From assembly GCA_030620125.1 (NCBI GenBank), contig JAUXFI010000090.1:1-7757 (forward strand): a stretch of DNA of 7,757 nucleotides. The letters run 5' to 3'. Below the pieces are notes generated by a model that saw only the letters and a program-made list of their open reading frames with translations, had not been told where the DNA came from and did no database searches. The DNA is from Anaerolineae bacterium. GTDB taxonomy: Bacteria > Chloroflexota > Anaerolineae > B4-G1. A program made the position numbers and the translations under genes. Shown in pieces: positions 1-5,488 of the stretch; position 1 is the first letter of the stretch, and each line of letters opens with the position of its first letter.

Positions 1-72
1 GTACAAGCGGCAGGCTCAGGGCAGGCTGCTAGAGCCAGGCCAAAAGCGGGAATTTGGCAATCCCCTTGGAGC

Positions 73-98
73 AAATCCCAAAGCTCCGTCTTGGATTT
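73..98. other. weak stem-loop downstream of the last minus-strand gene
   Basis: AAATCC at 73-78 pairs with GGATTT at 93-98. The stem continues with AA (80-81) against TT (91-92) after one bulged C, leaving a loop of about 9 nt. It lies 24 nt beyond the stop codon at 122-124 of the surface-protein gene, where a transcript end would be expected. There is no clear U-tract, so calling it a terminator would be speculative. The rest of positions 1-121 shows no convincing coding region on either strand. Confidence 0.2.
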
Positions 99-121
99 AC
101 TGAGTCTGCCAATGTGTCATC

Positions 122-1177
122 CTACTCGGGCCGGTTGGGGTAAAAGTCTATCACTCCTTGCTCTCCCACGTAGGAAAGCACCGCCGCCCGTCCCTTCACA
201 GCCTCGGGCACGAGGGTCACGCCGGTGGTCTGCGCCACGTTCTGGGTCAGTGTCTCCAGCGGTAGAGCCAGCCCGATCAGGGTACGCGACTCGCCTATGT
301 AGAAACGTACCACGTCGGGTACTTCCTCCCAACCGTCCTGCGCGGGGTCCCATACCAAGAAGTATGGCTCGAACTCTCCGCTGGCGGGGTTGTATGAGAC
401 GCCGATGGCTGCCTCCGTCCCCAGGTCGGGGTTGATGCGAGCCGAGCCCGCCGGGCGGCCGGTGGCCACGTCACCGTCCAAATCCAGCGCAAAGATCCAG
501 TCGGTGTACACGTCTGGTGGGTCGGGAACCGGTTCGTAGAGACTGATCCACAGCAATGCCTCGTCCTCGGCGGCCCAGCCGGCCAGTTCCGCTGGCACTC
601 CTTCGGTGGACTGAAGGTCCACCCGTAGGTCAGCGCCCACGCTGGCGGCCTGGATGTCCACGCCGGCGGGGACTCCTTCGACCGGGGCTCCGCTCTCGTA
701 AGCGCCTACGTCGCCCTGGGCATCGCCGGATGACGGCATGGTGGGCTCTGGCGTTGGCGCTGTGGTGGTTGGGGTAGGAGATGGCATGGGCGTGTGTGTC
801 GGTATCGGCGTGCAGGCAACGACGTGCACGATGGCTTTGGTCACCTGACGCGAATCGTGTTGGCTGACGGTGATGGTATAGTCGCCGGGGGCATTGCCAG
901 CCGCAAAGAGGCCGCTCTCGCTGATCGTGCCTCCTGTGCTCTCCCACGTGACTTGAACACCGTCCTCAGCGTCGGTGGTGAATTGGTATTGTTTGCCAGC
1001 GCACACCTGGATTTCAGCAGGGGCGATTGTCAGTGGGGCTTTCGCCGGGCTGGCCCCTCCGAGCGACCGCAGGATGGTGATGACTGCCACCACTGCGACG
1101 ATCAGTAGCATACCCATGGTGAACCAGAACAGGATCACACGTGCCTTGTCGCTCAACATGTTTCTATTTCTTGACAT
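122..1177 (-). CDS. membrane-anchored protein with Ig-like domain, Thr/Pro linker and C-terminal beta-rich domain
   Basis: This 351-residue protein of unknown function probably sits on the cell surface. Residues 1-13 are short and basic. Residues 14-37 form one strongly hydrophobic segment with no lipobox or obvious signal-peptidase site, so it looks like an uncleaved N-terminal anchor. Residues about 47-121 resemble a bacterial Ig-like (BIG2-type) domain, with the pattern vTWES-GGTIS-SGLF-G-YTITV; Cys59 and Cys122 flank it and could pair. Residues 122-150 are a low-complexity Thr/Pro/Ser linker. Residues 151-351 look like a beta-sandwich with an acidic DLDGD stretch that might bind calcium; I do not recognise the family. 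The ATG start is supported by GGGAGGAG 5 nt upstream. The gene begins 26 nt after the tilS stop and is probably the last of the operon. It has no obvious link to translation, so it may simply share the transcript. Confidence 0.85.
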   Translation of the reverse strand: MSRNRNMLSDKARVILFWFTMGMLLIVAVVAVITILRSLGGASPAKAPLTIAPAEIQVCAGKQYQFTTDAEDGVQVTWESTGGTISESGLFAAGNAPGDYTITVSQHDSRQVTKAIVHVVACTPIPTHTPMPSPTPTTTAPTPEPTMPSSGDAQGDVGAYESGAPVEGVPAGVDIQAASVGADLRVDLQSTEGVPAELAGWAAEDEALLWISLYEPVPDPPDVYTDWIFALDLDGDVATGRPAGSARINPDLGTEAAIGVSYNPASGEFEPYFLVWDPAQDGWEEVPDVVRFYIGESRTLIGLALPLETLTQNVAQTTGVTLVPEAVKGRAAVLSYVGEQGVIDFYPNRPE

Positions 1178-1203
1178 ACCATCTCCTCCCGTAGTCTGAT
1201 TTG

Positions 1204-2730
1204 TCAGTCAATCGCTGTGCGCCCAAATCGCAATATCGCCACCCGCCGTGTCTCTGGCCTGACGGTGACTCCTGCTCCCAGACGCCGGCCGCACACCCAC
1301 ACGACTCTATCGCCTGCTGCGAGCAGTGGTACGTGGTCGCGCCAGGCGCGAGGGATCTTGAGGTTGGTCATGAACGCGCTCAATTTGACGCTGTGCCCGC
1401 CCATTCCTTGAGGCTGGAAGCGGTCCCCCCGACGACGGGGCCGCAGCACCAGCGGCCCGGCAAACGTGTCTGCGTCAAAGTAGGCTGTCCATGGGTCGGG
1501 GTTGTCGGCTATCTGGGCCGCGTTCCACTCTTCCAGCACCTCTGCCTGCAACTTCCACTGCGGCCTGGGGCCTGCCCTGAGCGGAGCCGAAGGGAGCGGC
1601 GTCGTGCCTGGCAACTGCACCTGCAGCGGTTCGTCGCTCCACAGCAATGGCTCGTCGGGCGGAGGGCCCGCGTCGCCCGCGTCGCCCAGGGTCAGCGTGT
1701 CGTAGCCCACGGTGAGGGCCAGGCCCATCGGCAGCGTGGCCTGTGCGCCGGTCTGCCCCCTCAGTCCTACGTGCCGGGCCTTCTCCACGTGGACAAAGTC
1801 CACGTCGCGCAGGCTGCGGCGCAAGCGGTAGGCTGCCTGGCGCAGGGTTGCGCGTTGCAGGGCCACCGGCAGCGCCCGCCAGTCCACCCGGTCGAAGATG
1901 ATGGCTGCTTCCAGCTCCTCTCGCACTACTTTGGCCCAGGCCCGTTCCCGCAGTTGGGTCAAGAGTTCATAGTCGGCGGCGACGACAGCGGCGGTGTGGC
2001 ACAGTCGGGCGCGGACGTTGGGGTTGTAGGTCTCTAGCAGCGGGAGCAATTCGTGGCGCAGGCGGTTGCGGAAGTAGGTGGTGTCCAGGTTGGAGCGGTC
2101 GAAGCGCGGCGTGAGGTTGTGGTCGGCGCAGTAGCGCTCGATTTCAGAGCGAGGGATTTTCAGGAGGGGGCGGATGAGCGTTGGAGGTTGGAGGTTGGAG
2201 GTTGGAGGTTGGAGGAAAGGAGTGAGCAGGCGGTAGTCTGTGATGGGGGTGAGGGGGAGCATGCCGCGCAACCCGGCTGGCCCGGCGCCTCGTAGAAAGT
2301 GCATCAGGACTGTTTCGGCCTGGTCGTCGGCGTTGTGGCCCACTGCGATTTTGTGCATGCCGATCTCTCCGGTCATTTGTGTCAGGAAGGCGTAACGTAC
2401 GCGCCGGGCTGCTTCCTCGAAGGCCAGTTTGTGTGCGCGGGCCAGCGCCGGCACGTCTCGTTTCTCGATGGTGAGCGGCAGGTTCCACTCGGCGGCGATG
2501 GCCGCCACGAATTCAGCGTCGGCGTCGGCCTCTGCCCCGCGCGCGCCGTGGTTCAGGTGGGCCACGTGGAGCCGCAGGTCGTACTGGTGCTCGTCGCGCA
2601 GGCGCAGCAGCACGTGGAGCAGGCAGAGTGAATCTGGGCCGCCGGAGACGCCGACGACCACCCCGTCACCAGGGGCGATCAGATTGTATGTCTCGACTGT
2701 GCGCCGGACTTGCTTCAGGAGGTCAGCCAA
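1204..2730 (-). CDS. tilS: tRNA(Ile)-lysidine synthase
   Basis: TilS uses ATP and lysine to convert the wobble C34 of the AUA-decoding tRNA-Ile into lysidine, changing both its codon and aminoacylation identity; it is essential in most bacteria. The 508-residue protein has the PP-loop ATP-binding motif SGGPDS at residues 29-34, an HLNHG motif at 58-62, and GHNADDQAET at 131-140 followed by LRG-GP-GLRGM. These define the N-terminal catalytic domain. The C-terminal TilS domain (about 425-505, LRPRRRGDRFQP through VRPETRR) is complete. The start is a TTG only 3 nt after the upstream stop, with no clear Shine-Dalgarno sequence, so translational coupling is likely. It is longer than the E. coli enzyme (432 residues). 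Part of the excess comes from two repeat-derived insertions, at residues about 172-184 and 379-387. The catalytic motifs are intact and the frame is open, so I expect a functional enzyme. Confidence 0.96.
   Translation of the reverse strand: MADLLKQVRRTVETYNLIAPGDGVVVGVSGGPDSLCLLHVLLRLRDEHQYDLRLHVAHLNHGARGAEADADAEFVAAIAAEWNLPLTIEKRDVPALARAHKLAFEEAARRVRYAFLTQMTGEIGMHKIAVGHNADDQAETVLMHFLRGAGPAGLRGMLPLTPITDYRLLTPFLQPPTSNLQPPTLIRPLLKIPRSEIERYCADHNLTPRFDRSNLDTTYFRNRLRHELLPLLETYNPNVRARLCHTAAVVAADYELLTQLRERAWAKVVREELEAAIIFDRVDWRALPVALQRATLRQAAYRLRRSLRDVDFVHVEKARHVGLRGQTGAQATLPMGLALTVGYDTLTLGDAGDAGPPPDEPLLWSDEPLQVQLPGTTPLPSAPLRAGPRPQWKLQAEVLEEWNAAQIADNPDPWTAYFDADTFAGPLVLRPRRRGDRFQPQGMGGHSVKLSAFMTNLKIPRAWRDHVPLLAAGDRVVWVCGRRLGAGVTVRPETRRVAILRFGRTAID
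1571..1594. repeat. dispersed palindromic-type repeat embedded in tilS
   Basis: The word CCCTGAGCGGAGCCGAAGGG (1575-1594), with preceding CCTG, closely resembles a short dispersed repeat common in environmental bacterial genomes including Chloroflexota (TCCTGAGCGNAGNCGAAGGA-like). In other frames it gives the tell-tale peptides PERSRR and PALSGAEGS. Here it is read in the tilS frame as LPSAPLRAG (residues 379-387), in the linker between the middle region and the C-terminal domain. Only one copy lies in the window; the match to a dispersed family is from memory. Confidence 0.55.
2181..2215. repeat. five perfect TTGGAGG heptanucleotide repeats inside tilS
   Basis: Five uninterrupted copies of the 7-nt unit TTGGAGG span 35 bp. 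Read on the minus strand as CCTCCAA they encode Gln/Pro/Thr/Ser/Asn-rich sequence (LQPPTSN then LQPPT, residues about 173-184). They sit between the GLRGM and IRPLL motifs of TilS. All three frames of the unit are free of stops. Because the unit is not a multiple of three, gain or loss of one copy would frameshift tilS; only changes of three copies keep the frame. Confidence 0.95.
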
Positions 2731-2733
2731 GGG

Positions 2734-2991
2734 CTATGTCACTTTGTAGACGCGGTCGCCGTGCCGTGCTCGGAACTGGACCTTGACCTTGACCCCTACG
2801 TCGTCGCCGGAGCCAGCCTCGGCTATGTCCTGGTGTTTGATCTGCATTGAGGTGACTTTTTGCTCAAAGTCGGTCGTGTGGCCCAGGATGTGAATGTGGT
2901 CGCCCACGGCGAGTTTGTCCGTCAGTTCGATGCCGGCGACGCCGATCTTGCCGAACCAGTGGCTGACTTTGCCGATGAGTTTTTCTGCCAT
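2734..2991 (-). CDS. translation elongation factor-like mini-protein (EF-Tu domain II-like)
   Basis: An 85-residue protein that matches the small family annotated as translation elongation factor-like, which resembles the beta-barrel domain II of EF-Tu/EF-G alone, without a GTPase domain. Diagnostic stretches are the opening GKVSHWFGKIGVAGIEL, the turn VGDHIHILGHTTDF, QKVTSMQIKHQ, and the closing GDDVGVKVKVQFRARHGDRVYKV. In the translation factors this domain contacts the aminoacyl end of tRNA or the ribosome; what the free domain does is not known to me. The ATG at 2991 is preferred over a start ten codons upstream because AGGAGGT lies just 4 nt before it. Its TAG is 3 nt before the tilS start, so the two are probably translationally coupled. 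A 51-bp inverted repeat lies between it and the upstream zinc-ribbon gene. Confidence 0.88.
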   Translation of the reverse strand: MAEKLIGKVSHWFGKIGVAGIELTDKLAVGDHIHILGHTTDFEQKVTSMQIKHQDIAEAGSGDDVGVKVKVQFRARHGDRVYKVT

Positions 2992-2995
2992 CACT

Positions 2996-3002
2996 ACCTC
3001 CT
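2996..3002 (-). promoter_or_regulatory. Shine-Dalgarno deciding the start of the EF-like gene
   Basis: AGGAGGT on the minus strand, 4 nt before the ATG at 2991-2989. It fixes the start at this ATG and gives an 85-residue protein whose first residues (MAEKLIGKV) already match the family start. The ten extra upstream codons are therefore probably untranslated. Confidence 0.85.
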
Positions 3003-3027
3003 GACTTTGGCTGTTGGCCAACGGCTG

Positions 3028-3078
3028 GTAGGAGGCGTCTCCAGACGCCGATTTCTGGTTCTGGAGAGGCCCTCCTAC
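3028..3078. repeat. 51-bp imperfect palindrome in the zinc-ribbon/EF-like gap
   Basis: GTAGGAGG (3028-3035) pairs with CCTCCTAC (3071-3078), and TCTCCAGA (3038-3045) pairs with TCTGGAGA (3060-3067). This gives a 16-bp stem with a 2x3 internal loop and a 14-nt apical loop. A second, mutually exclusive hairpin is nested within it: GGCGTCT/AGACGCC at 3034-3049. There is no T-run on either side, so it is not a classical intrinsic terminator. It could be a REP-like dispersed element, or an mRNA hairpin that separates expression of the genes on either side. A separate 10-bp perfect palindrome, GTTGGCCAAC, lies at 3013-3022. Confidence 0.8.
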
Positions 3079-3088
3079 TGAAAAGTAA

Positions 3089-4264
3089 CTACAGGCGGAT
3101 CACAGAGCCACAGTATTCGCAGGTGATCTCCCGCATACCGCGCACGATCTCGACGGAGAGTGTCGCGCCGCAGGTGGGGCACTTTGTCGGCGCGGTGTGG
3201 GCTGTTTCTACCACTGCCTCGTCCTTTGGCTGCGTGCGCTCCTTGCTGATCTCGTCTGACTTGACCCGGCCAATCAGCCCGGCCCATTCTTCGTTGTCGG
3301 CCCCGCGCAGGCGGAGTGTAGCGCCGCTCAGGTCGGCCTCAGGCGCGAAGAGCAGTTCCAATATCTCCTTGTGTCCCAGGAAGCCCTTTTGGCTGGACTT
3401 TATCTCCTCGACCTGTCCAATGGGCAGTTCGAATACGAGTTCCTGGACTTTTTTCTTCTCGGTGGTGATGAAGAGTACTTTTTTGGTGGCGATCTCCTCT
3501 TTCTGCTCAAAGAGCAGCCGCCCGTCGGTCAGGTAGAGCACGCCCTTTGGCCCTTCCTTCTTGGTCTCCATATACTGGGCCTGGCAGGCCACCACAGGGT
3601 CTTCGGCCGGATAGAGTCGAAAGCTGGCCTCGTCTACTTGATCGAGCGTCCAGCGAATCTGTTCCACCTGGGATTTGGTCTGCTCCACGTTCTGCTGGAG
3701 CGCCTGGTACATCGCCCCGACTGCCGATTGCGCTGCGCTCACCTTGCGCTCCAGCGTCTCGACTGCACTTTCGGCGCGGCTCACCTGGGAGGAGCGGCCG
3801 CTCATCGCCTGTTGCAGTGCGCTTTCGGCCACGTCGGCATCACTCTCCAGTTCCCGTTGCCGCCGGCTCACCTCGCGGGAAATGCGGTTGTGCATCTCCT
3901 CCCACTGCTCGGCCATCACGCCGATTTTCCGTTCCAGGAAGCTACGGAAGACGTAACCCCGGGTGCGCAGTTCCTCGATCTCGGCCGGGAGCAGTGAAAG
4001 AGTCGTTTCGATGTCTCCCATATCGTTGTGCGCGCCGGTCAGCAGCAGCGACTCTTGCAGGTCGCCCAACTGGTCTTGAAGTTCGTCCAGCTTGGCACGG
4101 GTTTCCTCGCTTAACGATGCGGCTGGTGTAGCCCGCCGCACTCCTGGGCCTCTTTGTTGCGTCCTGGTGGTGGAGCGGGAGGTGGTTGGTGTTTTCCTCG
4201 ACCTTGTCGTCGGACGTTTCTTTGCAGATGAAGAGATACTCGTTCTGGATTTCTTGGTGCTCAT
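3089..4264 (-). CDS. coiled-coil protein with GRAM/PH-like domain and C-terminal zinc ribbon
   Basis: An uncharacterised 391-residue protein. Residues 1-45 are a basic, Ser/Thr/Arg/Lys-rich tail, probably disordered and possibly nucleic-acid binding. Residues about 51-212 are Glu/Gln/Arg/Ala-rich and predicted mostly helical, with coiled-coil character especially at 115-210. Residues about 238-333 (GVLYLTDGRLLFEQ, then a lysine-rich strand, FELPIGQVEEIK, LELLF) have the look of a bacterial GRAM/PH-like fold. The C-terminus is a zinc ribbon with CPTC at 362-365 and CEYC at 382-385. There is no signal peptide or membrane segment, so it is probably cytoplasmic, perhaps at the membrane or ribosome. 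The ATG is preceded by AAGGAG with 7-nt spacing, and the gene starts 20 nt after the prfB stop, so it is almost certainly cotranscribed with prfB. No function can be assigned; the context hints at translation or nucleic-acid binding. Confidence 0.88.
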   Translation of the reverse strand: MSTKKSRTSISSSAKKRPTTRSRKTPTTSRSTTRTQQRGPGVRRATPAASLSEETRAKLDELQDQLGDLQESLLLTGAHNDMGDIETTLSLLPAEIEELRTRGYVFRSFLERKIGVMAEQWEEMHNRISREVSRRQRELESDADVAESALQQAMSGRSSQVSRAESAVETLERKVSAAQSAVGAMYQALQQNVEQTKSQVEQIRWTLDQVDEASFRLYPAEDPVVACQAQYMETKKEGPKGVLYLTDGRLLFEQKEEIATKKVLFITTEKKKVQELVFELPIGQVEEIKSSQKGFLGHKEILELLFAPEADLSGATLRLRGADNEEWAGLIGRVKSDEISKERTQPKDEAVVETAHTAPTKCPTCGATLSVEIVRGMREITCEYCGSVIRL

Positions 4265-4284
4265 TTTCTGTCTCCTTCCTGGTG

Positions 4285-5398
4285 CTAGTTACCGGATTTC
4301 TCGGCGCCTATCGTGGCTCCCATTGTGAAGCGCAGGTATGCCTCCATGAATTCGTCCAGCCGCCCGTCGAGCACTGCCTGCACGTTGCCGGTCTCGTGGG
4401 CGGTGCGATGATCTTTGACCATCTGGTAAGGGTGTTGCACGTAGGAGCGGATTTGGTTGCCCCATCCGGCATCCACGTGTTCTCCCTTCAACTCGGCAAT
4501 CTCTGCGCGTCGTTTCTCTTCCTCCAGTTGCAGCAGCCGCGCTCGCAGCACGCGCAACGCCGTCTCCCGGTTCTGGGTCTGCGAACGCTCATTCTGGCAG
4601 GCAACGACGGTGCCGGTGGGGATGTGGGTGATGCGCACCGCCGTCTCGTTTTTCTGCATATGCTGTCCGCCGGCCGATGAGGCGCAGAAGGTGTCAATCT
4701 GCAGGTCGTTCGGGTCAATTGTCACCGAGACTTGTGCACTGATGTCGGGCCAGACCTCGATCAAGGCGAAAGAGGTATGGCGGCGGTGGGCGGCGTCGAA
4801 GGGGGAGAGACGTACCAGCCGGTGCACGCCCCGCTCTGCGTGCAGGTAGCCGTAGGCGTAGGGGCCGGAGACGGTGACGGTGGCTCTTTTGATGCCGGCC
4901 TCCTCGCCGGGGAGCCGGTCCACTACCTCGGCTGCACACCCGCGTGCTTCGGCCCAGCGGAGATACATGCGCAGCAGCATCTCGGAAAAGTCCTGGGCGT
5001 CGGTGCCGCCTGCGCCGGCGTGGATGGCCAGGATGGCGTCGGCCCGGTCGTGAGGCCCGGAGAGGAGCAGTTGGAACTCTAGGCGGTCTATTTCACGCTC
5101 CAACGTCTCCGTCTCGGCGGCCAGTTCGTCGTGCAGGCTCTCGTCACCCAGCGCGGAGAGTTCCAGCGCATCCTGTACTCGCTGTTCCAACGTGTTCCAG
5201 CGTTCCACCTCCTCTCGTATGCTGGAGAGGCGACGCATTGACGTCTGTGCCGTCTCGTGGTTGTCCCAAAAGTCCGGGGCACTGGCGCGTTTCTCCAGTT
5301 GGGTGATTTCCTGCTCTTTGGCGGCTAAGTCAAAGACGCCCCCGGATGTGTTCCAGTTTTGCGTTCAAAGCTATTAGACGACTACGAGTCTCTTCCAC
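4285..5398 (-). CDS. prfB: peptide chain release factor 2 (programmed +1 frameshift)
   Basis: RF2 recognises UGA and UAA in the ribosomal A site and triggers peptide release. The gene is in two frames. It begins at GTG (5398), preceded by AAGGAGGT, and reads 22 codons to an in-frame TGA at 5332-5330. A +1 shift then continues as [11 protein letters not shown] and on through an APDFWD stretch typical of RF2 N-termini to TAG at 4285. The full product is about 370 residues, against 365 in E. coli. The stop-codon-reading motif SPF is at residues about 198-200 and the catalytic GGQ at about 243-245; SPF rather than PxT marks it as RF2, not RF1. The segment before GGQ is CASSAGGQ, where RASGAGGQ is usual. 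An annotation starting at the ATG at 5238 would lose 53 N-terminal residues. It lies about 90 nt downstream of ftsY and 20 nt before the zinc-ribbon gene. Confidence 0.97.
5329..5344 (-). promoter_or_regulatory. prfB: prfB programmed +1 ribosomal frameshift site
   Basis: The minus strand reads CGGGGGCGTCTTTGAC, which matches the E. coli RF2 recoding signal AGGGGGTATCTTTGAC at 13 of 16 positions. It has the three canonical parts: a G-rich internal Shine-Dalgarno-like stretch, the slippery CTT codon (5335-5333) the expected 3 nt downstream, and the TGA stop (5332-5330) followed by C. When RF2 is scarce the TGA is read slowly, tRNA-Leu slips from CUU to UUU, and translation continues as GAC. The result is negative feedback of RF2 on its own synthesis. 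Confidence 0.96.
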
Positions 5399-5402
5399 GT
5401 TT

Positions 5403-5410
5403 ACCTCCTT
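5403..5410 (-). promoter_or_regulatory. prfB: Shine-Dalgarno fixing the prfB GTG start
   Basis: AAGGAGGT on the minus strand lies 4 nt before the GTG at 5398-5396. It is among the strongest ribosome-binding sites in the window. It supports initiation of the short leader frame that leads into the frameshift site, rather than at the ATG at 5238. Confidence 0.88.
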
Positions 5411-5417
5411 GGTGGGG

Positions 5418-5479
5418 TGGTACGTTGGCAAATTGGTACGTTGGTGTGGGGGCCAATCTACCAATTTGCCAGTTTACCA
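5418..5479. repeat. inverted repeat between ftsY and prfB, built of TTGGTA-type words
   Basis: TGGCAAATTGGTA (5426-5438) and TACCAATTTGCCA (5459-5471) form a perfect 13-bp stem with a 20-nt loop. Imperfect pairing extends it outward to 5418 and 5479 (TGGTA against TACCA). On the minus-strand transcript it lies after the ftsY stop and just before the prfB ribosome-binding site. It has no U-tract. It shares the words CCAATCTACCA and ACCAAT with the ftsY leader at 6411-6437, suggesting one family of short low-complexity repeats around ftsY. Confidence 0.8.
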
Positions 5480-5488
5480 ATCTATCAC

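Noticed and set aside
1201..2037. Long plus-strand open frame (278 codons) antisense to tilS
   Set aside because: It lies entirely opposite a confident TilS with all motifs. Its translation is low-complexity Arg/Gly/Pro/Val-rich and contains the PERSRR signature of the repeat read in a wrong frame.
2181..2215. CRISPR-like array
   Set aside because: The units are contiguous 7-mers without spacers and lie inside a coding frame.
3028..3078. Intrinsic terminator
   Set aside because: The stem is strong, but neither strand has a U-tract after it, and the gene downstream shows no promoter in the remaining gap.
3371..3997. Plus-strand open frame (208 codons) antisense to the zinc-ribbon gene
   Set aside because: A GC-rich shadow of a coiled-coil coding strand. 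It has no ribosome-binding site and its composition mirrors the real gene.
5330..5332. prfB as a pseudogene because of the in-frame TGA
   Set aside because: The stop lies exactly in the canonical RF2 recoding context and the +1 frame continues into a perfect RF2.
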